Of a DNA stretch of 64,000 nt, positions 1-10,902 are shown piece by piece. Location: contig NC_080422.1 of assembly GCF_029873635.1 (NCBI RefSeq), positions 18,842,049 through 18,906,048 on the forward strand. The letters are read 5' to 3'. The notes beneath the pieces were generated by a model. The model was not told the DNA's origin and did not search any database. It saw nothing but the letters and a program-made list of their open reading frames with translations. The stretch is from Malania oleifera (lineage: Eukaryota; Streptophyta; Magnoliopsida; Santalales; Ximeniaceae). The position numbers and the translations under genes were made by a program. Numbering within the stretch: position 1 is the stretch's first letter; each line of letters opens with the position of its first letter.

Positions 1-67
1 CGCCTACACTCGAGGGCCCTGCTCCATCACTGCCGCTCGCATCGGCACTACCTCCTCCTGGATCCAT
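1..67 (-). CDS. gag, N-terminal 22 codons of a Ty3-gypsy element (cut by window edge)
   Basis: This is the start of the capsid (gag) polyprotein of a minus-strand Ty3-gypsy element whose body lies left of the window. The ATG is the complement of bases 65-67 and the frame is open to the edge. The peptide begins MDPGGGSADASGSDGAG, which matches the gag start of the better preserved chromovirus at 52961 (MDPGGVSTHASCSDGA). The start therefore rests on homology as well as on its place about 290 bp after the primer site. Whether the rest of the gene is intact cannot be seen. Confidence 0.6.
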   Translation of the reverse strand, partial: MDPGGGSADASGSDGAGPSSVG

Positions 68-356
68 CATGAAAAACAATAAACATAACTTAGAAACCCT
101 ATACTTATAATTTACATGCCTAACATAGTTCCTTATCTTAACTTCCTTAGCTCATTCCTAACTCCAGTTCTACATTCTAGGAACACAACCCGACAATAGT
201 TTACTATGGATTTCCTGAAATTGTCACCCCAGGAAAAACATAGAAACCACCATGGAAGTCCTGCCTCTACACTGTACAACAAAACCTTAAATCATTTTCC
301 TTTACTCTGATATCGTTTCTGCTACACTCTAAAGTCTACAAAACCTAACAATCTAA
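68..356 (-). other. untranslated leader between primer site and gag
   Basis: Non-coding leader of the minus-strand gypsy element, about the same length as the leader at 52671-52960. It still shows local similarity to that leader, for example around the sequence that reads ggaagtcctgcctctac on the plus strand. No packaging signal could be identified. Confidence 0.5.
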
Positions 357-368
357 GCTCTGATACCA
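357..368 (-). other. primer binding site, initiator Met-tRNA
   Basis: On the minus strand the sequence TGGTATCAGAGC begins three bases after the end of the LTR. It complements the 3' end of plant initiator methionine tRNA, the usual primer for minus-strand DNA synthesis in copia elements and many chromoviruses. It fixes the element as minus-strand and the LTR at 372-2500 as its 5' LTR. Confidence 0.85.
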
Positions 369-867
369 AACTGTAACAACCTACCTAATTTATCATATAA
401 TTTTTTTTCCACATAATAATAATAACCTGGTAAACCATAATCCACCTGGACCCAAGGGTACCAGGGGTAACCTGAAATTCATCACCATTACCTAAGCAGT
501 AAGAAACGTGAAATCATATATAATCAAAATACCATTCAAACCAATACCAGATTTTACTACAACCATCATATAAACATACACATCTCAAATATATCCAAAA
601 TAGTCTTAGGGTTGCCACCCAAAAATCCGTCTGACCCTAGCAAGTACTTACCCTTCAAGTAAGGTAAGACTATCGAACATTAGCACTGCGGAGCTTTATC
701 CGCTCTTCTATCTGGGGCTCCTGAAATGTTCATATAATTTGAGGTGAGACACCTCTCAGTAAGGAAAAGTAAACTAATACCAGTATATGACAACATGAGT
801 ATTTCCGTGTTATACATATAATCATACATAAACATACTTGGTACAATTATCTATGCCATATCTGGGA

Positions 868-910
<43 letters not shown>

Positions 911-1382
911 CATATCATGGTGGAACATACTAAATTTTCATAAACATATCTCATCTCATATAATAATAATAATAGAAAACATCCTCGAAGGTTAGCTGGT
1001 TGGTGCCATGTCTTAACCCCACATGACTGGGTTGTGCGGTCCGAAAGGCGGGATTCGACAATGGTTGGCCGGCCAATATCGAATCAAAAGCAAAAGTCTA
1101 TAAGTACGATGGGTCTGCCTCTACTGGTCCATACACTAGGAGCGCCAACACTATAATAAACCACATCGACTGTCATTCTCTTGCTACCCTATGCGGTTAA
1201 CGATAGCTCTAACATATCATGATCGTGATCATATAGTTATGGTACCATGCTCGTGTAAGTCTAAACCAAGCCAACCAGGTTCTGATAACATATAACATAT
1301 TTTCAAATTGTGATACATGGATATTTCATAATAATAATTGTCAAGTTAATATCATCATATCATTTCATAACATAATATGAAA

Positions 1383-1622
1383 ATCTTCGGCCCTTATGCC
1401 GGCATTTCGTATTTTATCAATCACAGCCCATACGCCATATTACATACCAGATAAAATTCTTGGGTCATACGCCATCATATCATATAGAAGGCTTGACCCG
1501 TACGCCGACATATCATATAAGAAACTCTACGCCAGTATATCATAATAAAACCCTCGGCCCGTACACCGATATATCATATAAAACTCTCGGCCCGTACGCC
1601 GGTATATCATAGTAAAACTTTG
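1383..1622 (-). repeat. minisatellite of the gypsy LTR (cggcccgtacgccg type)
   Basis: Six to seven imperfect copies of a 35-45 bp unit, each with a core like ctcggcccgtacgccgatatatcat. The related LTRs carry the same kind of array at 48380-48545 and 60740-60905 (core ccggcataagggcc on the plus strand). It lies downstream of the TATA box, in the transcribed part of the LTR. Function unknown. Confidence 0.65.
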
Positions 1623-2212
1623 TATCATTTTAACATTTTCCTAGAAAACAGTAAATCATAATGAATTCTATTCATGCCACACAAAATGGGTATTACACAT
1701 ATGTAAAACATATAATCATTTTCAGTAGTATTTTCCCAAACATAATGCTAATATATATTTATTTTCCTAAAATTAAATGTTGTAAGATTATACATATATT
1801 TTCTTGAAAACAACTTGCTTAGTTTATCCCCTTACCTGATTCCTGAAAAACTCCTAAAATATACCAGTCCTGCACTCGCAGAGTTCCCCATTCAATACCC
1901 TGAAATCAACATCTCCCAAAACAAAATTTCAGTATTTTCTTGACTACTACAACTTCTACAACTACAAAAAAGTCAAATATTGAATAAAATGTCTTACCCT
2001 AAACTTGGGATGGAGTCCAAGCTAGCCCCACCGATGATCCACTCCAGCAGACTTGAAGAAAACTTCCTCAAGAGTGTTGTGGCGGCTTTGGATCGTCGAT
2101 CCAGTGAAGAACAGATCCAAAAACTTAGAGAGAAGGGTGGGAAACCGAAGAGGAGAGAGAGAGAGAGCAAGTTTTGTGCGTGAATTTTCAACAACAAAAA
2201 AAGAAGTTTAGG

Positions 2213-2222
2213 CTATTTATAC
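2213..2222 (-). promoter_or_regulatory. TATA box of the gypsy LTR with upstream GTCGAC palindromes
   Basis: The minus strand reads GTATAAATAG here. Two CTCGTCGACGA-type palindromes lie just upstream (plus-strand 2228-2262) and diverged copies extend to about 2405. The equivalent LTRs show the same order: 21597-21733, 47525-47685 and 59841-60045. Likely core promoter; inferred from position and sequence only. Confidence 0.55.
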
Positions 2223-2500
2223 ACTAGTCTTCGTCGACGAGCCACGTCACTTCGTCGACGAGGTCAAAAAGTAAATTCATTGACAAATACTTACCCTCAT
2301 TGATGAAATTTAGAATTAAGATATATCCTCTCGGTATCTTCTCGTTGACGAGACATGACCCCGTCGACAAGCCCCTCATGTGTGCTCGTCGAAGAATCTC
2401 CTGTGTTTTGTCAACGAGACCATTTTTAAATATTAAAATACAATTTCATTTTCTCCCTTCTTTCATTATTTAAATACCATAATTTCTCCGGGTCACTACA

Positions 2501-3096
2501 AAGGTGCTGGAAATGGTGAAGAAAAAATATAAATAAATAAATAGTCATATACAACCTAATAGGTACCAAAAAAGAATTTAGTCCTCGTTTCGGAGCACTT
2601 AAAAAAAAGCGCTTAAAACACTTATCTCTTAAAATAAGCACTTTTGTAAAAAAAAAAAGTGGCGTTTGTTTGTATTGCAACAAACACTTATTGTAGAATG
2701 TATCAAAGTTACTCATACCTTGTGCACTCCAGTTAAAATTTCAAAGATGCCTAGGCAATTCCATATTATGAACCATTTATTTCTTTTTCAATGTGTTATC
2801 TTCTTTACATGCATAAGGTCGTAAATTGTAAATTGTAAGTCTACATGGATTTCAGAAGGAGCAAGGAATATAAGGAGGTTCAAAAAGACTTAAATTTTTC
2901 AAAAGTTGATTTGCATTGTTAGTATTTTGAGCTTCATCTTTCCGTCATAGGCTCATACTTTCCAAAACCCACATAAATGCTAATTATACCAACTAATATT
3001 AAATTTAGAATACAAAATGTACTGATTTCATATTATTACTATGAAACCCCATAATGGCAAATATGTTGCAGAATCAAACTACCTTTTACATACCTT
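2501..3096. other. CACTA region downstream of TNPA-like gene, no gene seen
   Basis: AT-rich sequence between the TNPA-like stop and the gypsy LTR. Bases 2580-2700 are rich in acttaaaa and aagcactt words and could be a small MITE, but I could not find clean inverted ends. The open stretch at 2426-2716 has no recognisable content. Confidence 0.5.
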
Positions 3097-4855
3097 CTAA
3101 TGAGAGAAGGAGCCACCTACATCATCTAGACGAGATTGGTGCATCATTTGTTCTAGCCGCGCTTGCCTGTTCATAAGGAACTTCAACTTGGCTTCAAAGT
3201 TGGACACCTTCTCTTTTAGTTGCTGGTTCTCCAGGCCATAGTTGGACACCGTCTCTTTCAGCTTCTGGTTCTCCAAGCCATAGTTGGACACCATATCTTT
3301 CAATTAATGGTTCTCCATTTCCATTGTTTGCATCCGGTGAACCATCTGATTCGCTCGAGACTCGACGGCTCGACATGATTGTTCTAACTCAGATCGAGAC
3401 GCCACACCTATAGAAGATGATGTTGTTGGGGCAATGTATCCACTCCCAAAACCTTTCACCCAGCCCCCCGCTCGTTCCCCAAGCACCTGAGTAGAGATCT
3501 CGTAATCCGTCAATGGATGACCCCCCTTTGGAATGGGTACATCCCTCAACTCAAGTATCTTCACCTATTTTTAGTCATGAAAATGATAAAAATGAAGAAA
3601 TAAGAATACAACTTTGACATTTTGAATAGAATAGCGAACTAAATAATAGGTTTGACTTACATGTTTGCTATGTGCACCCTGGCACCCCCCACCTCGATCG
3701 CCTTAAGTGTGTTCTTTGATACAAATCAGGAATCGGCTCCTCTGTGCCGGTCTCAGGATCACGCTACATTATTATATAAAACATCATTAATATTAATTTG
3801 GTGGTGTAAAAATAAATAACACTCATTAGATAATGGTCAGATAGTTCTATAGAAATTACCATTCGATGATTGATGAATAACCTCGATCCACCGCAATGTG
3901 TCGTAAGAAGTTTGCTGCAGTTCTTAGCATTTTTTTCGCATATAGTTTACGAAAAAGATGTAATGACTTTTTATTAATCACATCAATATGAAAAAGTAGT
4001 TATTATAATAGAAACAAATTACCTGATAGTGTGGGTCACGGAAATGGTGACACACCACTTCCTAATCCTCTTGGGTTATCTTATCATATGGGTGTGCTTC
4101 TGCCTGATCACCCATTGCCCTAAAATGTTGGAACATTTTGGTGCGATAGTCTTAAATTTTTTGCACAGTTGCACATTGACCTCCCTTTTTACATAGTCGG
4201 CATGGATAATGTCCATATCGAACTCCTTCTGCATATGAAATACAATTAGAATGTTAGACAGTTATTTGGCTAGTATATTAAAAGTAAAAAAAAAGTTTGG
4301 AATTACTTACCAATATGCACCTGTATAGCACCATGCGCTGAGCCTCTGTTACTTGCGGCCATTTGAATGCGATGACTAGAGTATATTGTTGGCATATAAT
4401 GTCGAGCTCCCAAGTCCAAGCTTTGCACCAAATGCCGCCACGCGGGGCCGTGAAGCCTGTAGGAATGTCGATCCGTATCCACTCCCTAGTCCTGTGTAGG
4501 TGCTTATGTAGCTTGGTGTTATTTGCTACACCAAGGCCTAACCTTGTCGTCTGTGCTGTAGAGGTCGATGCTGAGAGAAGAGTTAAAAAATAATATTTTA
4601 TTCATACATGTGAATGACCATTAATAGTTTTATTCTAAATCAATTACTCATAACCTTACCAATGTTGCTTATTATAGTGTGCAACTCACCTTGGGTTTGA
4701 TCCCCAGCTGATGGATCCATGTCTGGTCGGGGTCCCGAGGCCTGAGATGGTGATGGTTCCATATGAGGACCGACGTCCTCCGCCGATCTCAAGGATGTCG
4801 GATCAACCGCTAGTGACAATGTAGTCGGAAGACTAGATGAAGTCGGCCTCGACAA
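3097..4855 (-). pseudogene. TNPA / Ptta-En-Spm type CACTA protein, decayed
   Basis: Second CACTA gene, matching the plant transposase family Transposase_24 (PF03004), whose TNPA-like members bind subterminal repeats. Exon 1 (4855 to about 4668) is Ser/Pro-rich with a plausible splice donor (GGTAAG). A later block at 4571-4327 reads WELDIICQQYTLVIAFKW. A conserved GGSRLFINH block lies near 3865. The block at 3564-3307 reads DYEISTQVLGERAGGWVKG, the family's C-terminal signature. A single in-frame TAA at 3304-3306 separates this from the last 68 codons, a coiled coil with a 14-residue unit (VSNYGLENQ-LKE) repeated two and a half times. The stop fits a C-to-T change in a Gln codon. Further stops occur between blocks, so the gene is dead as it stands. 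Confidence 0.8.
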
Positions 4856-4974
4856 CCTCCTGACGCCATGTTTGCAAAATATTACACAAGAAAATATAAG
4901 AACATTGGATATTATATGGATTCATAATAAATAATACACATGTCAGATACATTGTGACAACATAACATGTGTAC

Positions 4975-6577
4975 CTAAACATATACGTCATCAATATCGA
5001 TATCATCCTCACTTTCTAGAGTGTCTTCCTCTTCACTATAGTACTCGACCGCAGTTTCATCTTCCCTATCAGTTTCATCATCGTCAATGAAGTCAACGTG
5101 TACATATTGTTCAGTTCTAATGTTAGCAGTCCCTATGTGTTCTGCCATAGCACCAACCCTATTCAATGGTATAGGATCGACTCCTTCCTTGGCAACATTG
5201 AAAGCATATTGCATTGCTACACTAACAGATGACTAATCTTCTTGGTAAGCCTCATCGCTGACACTTTTCTCCCCATCCGCGACTTCCTTAATATCATACG
5301 AATTTTGAGGAGAATTTTTTGGGCCACATGCCATTCACCCTTCAATTTTGTGTCCTTAAGGTAAAACACTTGTTCTGTCTGCGTTGCTAGCACAAAAGGA
5401 TCATTTTGATACCATGTTTTGCTAAAATTGATACTGGTAAAGTAGACATCCGTATTTATCCCACTCTTTTTATTGCTAATGTCCCACCATGTACACTTGA
5501 ACATGTGGACAAGTCTGTTAGCTCCATACTGAAGCTCTATAATGTCATCCAAGACACTAAAATAGTCAATTTCTTCATCTCCTTCTGTGCCTAACACCGC
5601 AACCCCACAATTTTGGGTTCTTCTATGCAGTTCGAAGGATTTCATATGAAATCGTATGCCGTTGACAATACAACCACTATAGCGGTTTACTCGTTGATCG
5701 GGGCCACATACCAACGTGTACAAATCTTTACTCGCTGTTGGTTCTTTATTATAATACATGACTTTCATCTATTAATTAGAAATAAGTTTAGATGAGTAAA
5801 CCATTAGTATTAAAAATATACATTTCTTACAAATCACATAAATTTTGTTACTTACACAGCTCCCAAACCAATTGACAAATTCCTTCTTATGTCTTTCGTT
5901 AACATTCCTTTCATTTTGGGCCAAAAGTTCAACTTTATATTCGCTATATGCAATAATATTACATGTTAATGTCAACTGAGAATATATATATATATATATA
6001 TATGCATATGTAAATACAATGCAAAGTACGGAGTTTGGAACCATGCACTCAATATATGGAACAATTTCATCACAATTATTGAGGACGTAAAAATACACCT
6101 TTCGTAGGTCGTCCATATTAATGAAATTGTAAATTCGTGCACCGAATGGTCAAAAATTTCCTCAAAATATAGAGATGCTAGGTTCTTCATCTTCAGCATT
6201 AATAACATGAACATCTTCATTTCGCTCATCATGAGTGAACCTTGTCTCAATATCATGTAGATACATTGAGCAAAATGCAAGACATTCACTGTCAATGTAT
6301 GCCTCAATGATTGAACCTTCCAATCATGCCTTATTGCGCACATACCCCTTCAAAGTGGACAAGAACCTGTGCATTTTACATAGCATTAGTGACTTCTACA
6401 TACAAAGAAAGTGAGGAAATCACGTGAATATTGCAGAAAGACTTTATAATTTACCTCTCCATAGGATACATCAAATGATATTGCACTGATCCTCCAATTT
6501 TAGCCTCCTTTGGTAAATGGACGGTTAGGTGGACCATCACATCGAAGAATGCTGGCAAAAATATTTTTTCCAGCTTA
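4975..6577 (-). pseudogene. TNP2-like transposase, C-terminal part (DUF4218 + DUF4216)
   Basis: Continuation of the CACTA transposase downstream of the nested solo LTR. It resumes with LEKIFLPAFFDVMVHL (about 6575-6528), the DUF4218 signature, then MYPMER and a splice donor. The next exon (about 6367-6048) holds FLSTLKGYVRNKA and later YVLNNCDEIVPY; another (about 5945-5854) holds NVNERHKKEFVNWF. The DUF4216 exon (5768-5320) holds CGPDQRVNRYSG and FELHRRTQNCGV. At a run of six T (5315-5320) the frame slips by one; the acidic C-terminal tail then continues to the stop at 4975. Stops within DUF4218 also break the frame. Introns have GT/AG ends, so the gene structure is old and genuine, not processed. 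Confidence 0.85.
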
Positions 6578-6582
6578 CATAA

Positions 6583-8786
6583 TGTTAGCTTTGGTGCAAT
6601 CCCAAGAAGGGGGGTGAATTGGTATTTAAAAAATCTATTCCCTAGGTCAATCCACTAACATTAGTATTACACAAGCCTAAGGTCAATCTAGTGCATATAA
6701 AATAAATCAATGTAAATATACAATGGAATTTAAACTACAATAGAAATTTAACCAAGTATGCACAATCAATCAGTAAAGGAGACGACACTAGAAATGTTAT
6801 TGAAGTTTGGCAAACTGCCTATGTCCCCACCTTGACTAACAAGTACAAGGATTACCACTATAAGCTCACTAAATGGGTAGAGTAGCACCTAAATAACCAG
6901 GTCAATTAGCACAGGACTGACCTCAATATTTACAACCAGGTCAATTAACACAGGGCTGACCTCAACCTACATAATCCTTCCTGGTTGAATTACCGTCCCT
7001 TTAAGCCACCCCTAGAATACAACAGATTTCTTAAATAGATTTGCGTACAACAAGAATACTTCTTATCTAAGCAGATTATGTATCAATCTAATCAGTACAC
7101 CACTGAATGATATGATAAGATAAGCTCAATGTGGTCGTAGTAACTACTCAAAGTTTTATGCAAATAATGCAATCAGTGCGTGAGAGTGTAAGGGATATGA
7201 TCTTTGTGTCAAAATAATGATTTCAATCACAATGCACAAACAAAGAGCCTTAGCACACTTTAAATATCTCAACAAATATTTTTCTCAAAGTATAAACCTC
7301 AAGAGATATTCAGATTTAGTTTATAAAAACAATTTGATCTTTGTGTTCAAGATGATAAAATCAATCAAAGGATATTGCTACAAAGATCTTTTAGCACATG
7401 GACAAATATCTCAACAAATATTTCTCAAAGTAAATCACACGAGATATTTGAAGATGATTTGAAAAGTACTTTTAGCAATCAAAATACAATGTGAACTCCT
7501 TCAGATATTGCAATGAAAATGCAGTACTCAAAAGCTTAATGAAGTTTTTCCTAAGGAAGACTTATTAATAAAATCTCCTAGGAAAAACTTAAAGCTTTAC
7601 TCCCAAAGAAAATAATCTCAATCAACCAAGCAAGGGAGAGCAAAAGCCTATTGGTAATAACACTCAAGCACACTCACAAGAGGATTTTAACAATAAGAAA
7701 TAGTAAGAGTGAGTGTAGGAGGCTGGGAAATGAGTATAAGAGATTTTGAGTTTTAGAGAATTTTTGTTAATCAAGATTGCTAATCAGGTTACTAATCTTT
7801 TCAGATGAGGGGGTATATATAGACTACCCCATAATTATAATCATCCAGAACACATAGGGTATTATTAGGATTGTTTTAAAACATGTTAGCACAATTAGCC
7901 CTATTTAAAAATTTAACCGAGATAAAAATTTTTTTTCAACCTAAGAGCACTAGTCGATCGGACTTGAGGTTCGATTGACCAAGTGACAAAGTTCAGTCAA
8001 CCATGCAAAAACTAAAATGAGAGTTCAGTCGATCAGACTAAACGTCTCAAGGGTGATTTTTCCAATTTCGAGTGGTTTGGTCGATCAGGTGATTTTGAAC
8101 TAGGTAGTTCAGTTGACCAGGTAGTTGGATTCTCCCACGTGGGGGTTTGGTTGACCAAAGCATTGCCCGTATAAATCTGGTTGGTCGACTGAGGAGTCAA
8201 ACGTTGACCCATGTGGAGTTTGATTGACCAAGTTGTGTGAACTTGGCAAGGTACGATCGACCAAGATATGGTCAAATTGTTGACCTCTGACCGGTTCGGT
8301 CAATCAAATGCTTTTATACATTTCAGTTCGGTTGACCGAACATGCATTTTTAATGCATTTCGGTTCTAATCCCCTTATACAATGACCCTATTCATATGAT
8401 GATCAATGTTAAGACTATAGGACGTATATTTATGAAGTATAGGGAGTCCTAAGGTCAATCTAGGTCTTTTAAGCATATACCCTAAAAAATTTGGCATCCG
8501 TTGACCAAAGTGTGATCCCTAAGGTCCATCTATGGTCTTTAACTTATTTATCCTACCATACAGGTAAGACATTAATTATTACAGACCATGTTCCTATGTT
8601 ACTATTATAGACCAAAAATGATAAATATAAATTACAATGAATAAACATTATGAGTTTTCATTTTCTTTAAGCCCATGTGTGTGCACCATATGATACTTCT
8701 GATTGGTCTTGCACACAAACTTATCCACCATTAAATATCAGAATATTTTTCATAATCAAAACGGGATATGATCTATAAGGTCAAAA
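6583..8786 (-). mobile_element. solo LTR (about 2.2 kb) nested in TNP2, older copy
   Basis: Element with ends TGTTAGC...GGTCAAAA, flanked by cataa (6578-6582) and catag (8787-8791), read as a 5-bp target duplication with one change. A second copy with cleaner ends lies at 23401-25568. It contains no polyprotein and is split exactly out of a TNP2 codon run, so it is best read as a solo LTR. The plus strand starts with the caatcccaagaaggggggtg block. Minus orientation is inferred because the GGTCGACC-type motifs (7940-8340) then lie upstream of the TATA at 7814, as in other families here. The family (copia or gypsy) is not established. Confidence 0.75.
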
Positions 8787-10894
8787 CATAGTATGATCAC
8801 GATGTCCTCCTCTAACTGTTTAAGTACGTTTATGCTCAATTTCTTGAAGCACGACTGTTGGAAGAAGATCCCCAGCTTAATTAGCACTGAGCGAACATCA
8901 TCAATCAAGTGTTCATGAAGGAAAATGGGTAGATTCCATTGCAGAAGGACGTGATAGTCATAACTTTTCCTTCCTACAATCTTCCCTTCCTTTGTGCTTA
9001 TGCATCGAGCTATGTTTGATGCATATCCATAAGGGAACTTCACTAATTTCAACCATTTGAAGAAATTATTCTTCTCATCCTTCGAAAATGTGTAACAAGC
9101 TGATGGCATAAGAAGTTTGTCCCCATCACGAATTAGATGCAACTCAGGCCATATTCCTATATCTTCCATATCCCGGCGAGCATTTGCGGTGTCCTTTTTC
9201 TTCCCATTTATATCTAGCAATGCACAAATAATATTATCACAAATGTACTTTTCAATGTGCATGACATCCAATTTATGGCATAGTGGAAGATATTTCCAGT
9301 ATGGCAACTCGAAGAAGATGCTTCTCTTTGTCCAATTCAACTCCCACTCAGCACGTTTTCTTTTTATACTGGTAAGTGGTTTCTCAAATTTCATATCTCC
9401 AATCAACCTGAGATGGTTTAATATCTCTTCCCCACTTAGTCGCTTTAGCTGTAACCTTCGTTTAAGTTTTCCATTAAAGCTTTTGACACCACGAGTCCTC
9501 CAAGGATGTTTAGGTCATAGAAAACGACAATGAAACATAAAACATAACTTGCATCCATGCTTCAAGGATAAGGACCCAACATCCTTATTTCAAACTGGGT
9601 TGCCGTAAGCGGGGAAATCATTAATTGTCCACAACACTGCAGCATGCATCCGAAATGTTGTCTTGGTTTCCACATCGAATGTCTCCACTCCTTTTTCCCA
9701 TAGTTCTTTCAACTTGTCAATTAATGGATGCAGGTAAACATCAATATCATTACCAAGTGCCCTCGGTCCTGGAATAAGTAGAGACGTATAAATAAAGGAT
9801 TCTTTCATACATCTCCATGGCGGCATATTGTTCGTCATCATCATAATTGGCCACATGTTATATGGGTTGTCCATGTTACTGAAAGGATTGAACCCATTTG
9901 AAGCAAGGTCAAGTCTGATGTTGCAAGGATCACTAGCAAACCATAGGTGCATTTTATCAAAATCGGTCCAAGCTTCAGAGTTCGCTGGATGGCTAAGGGT
10001 GTTTAAATCTTGAAGACGTTTCTTTTGATGTCATCTCATATCTGCAGCAGTATTTTTGCACATATACAATCGTTGCAGTCGCGAGATTAATGGACAATAT
10101 CGCAAAACTTTTTAGGAGATCTTTTTACCCTTCTTCTGATTAGTTTAATACCTCACTTCACCACATTCTGGGCACTTATTCGCATTTTCATGTTCACCAT
10201 AAATGGGTGCACAATCATACCTACACGCATGTATTGGAGTGTAATCGAGACCCAATTCACGCATGTTTGTCTTCGCCTCATAAAAGGACTTTGGAAGTGT
10301 TTCACCATCAAGCAGTGCAACCTTAATGAGGCTTAAATGTATGTTGAATGCACTCTAAGATAACCCATGCATTGTCTTTACATTAAGCAACTTTATCAGG
10401 CTCTGAGATACCCCTGCATCTCTCACGAGATTAGAAAATGATTTACCGAGTCGATTTAATGTACTAGGATCGCAAAGTATGGTACCTTATGAAGTAGATC
10501 CATCACCAATTCGTGCCACACTGACATTTCTCGTGTCCACTATAATCCCTATTTGCAAGTCACCTAACATTTCGTTTAACCCTTCCGAATGTGTATCATC
10601 ACCTATTATATTTACCCCCTCATCTTCATCATCATCATCATCGCTCTGAACTGGGTAATCTTCACCGTGGAACACCCATGTTGTGTACATTTTCTCCATT
10701 ACAAATTCTAATGAATGTGAATGGACTATATCAATGTGTTTGAATATTATGCTTTGACATTTCTTGTAAGGACACCTTATTCTACTAGTTTTGCCTGCAA
10801 GAGGACGCGTGAACTCTATGAAATCATGTACCCCTTTCACATATTCTGGAAAAAACCTACCCTGAGCGTTCATCCAACTCTTATCCATGTTCAT
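8787..10894 (-). pseudogene. TNP2-like transposase, N-terminal and catalytic part
   Basis: CACTA transposase. The first 135 codons (10894-10490) match the transposase-associated domain (PF13963), with FIEFTRPLAGKTSRIRCPYK and an Asp/Glu-rich stretch. The TNP2 domain (PF02992) follows: GLDYTPIHACRYDC near 10250, DPCNIRLDLASNGFNPF (about 9940), IPGPRALGNDIDVYLHP, TINDFPAYGN (about 9600) and LDVMHIEKYICDN (about 9260). From 10894 to 8787 one single frame is kept with no frameshift but seven stop codons. Several of these fit TGG-to-TGA or CAG-to-TAG changes. The zinc-finger-like stretch after FPAYGN is shortened. The gene is then cut by the solo LTR after EEDIVIILC. Confidence 0.9.
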
Positions 10895-10902
10895 TAATTA
10901 CC

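Larger units (their letters stand above)
372..2500 (-). mobile_element. 5' LTR of Ty3-gypsy element (family A)
   Basis: Minus-strand LTR that begins TGTAGTGACCCGGAG at 2500 and ends GGTTGTTACA at 372, directly followed by the primer site. It is the same family as the solo LTR at 21516-23369 (same start, same end, same internal order) and related to the LTRs at 47442 and 59756. From its 5' end it holds GTCGAC palindromes, a TATA box, a GA/CT-rich transcribed leader and a minisatellite. It is inserted in the CACTA transposon; the base pairs right of 2500 (aaggt) are a candidate target-site duplication, but the partner lies outside the window. Confidence 0.85.

Noticed and set aside
7217..8303. 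ORFs of 64-81 codons in the TGTTAGC solo LTR
   Set aside because: They lie in LTR sequence with target duplications and have no counterpart in frame in the second copy (23401-25568).
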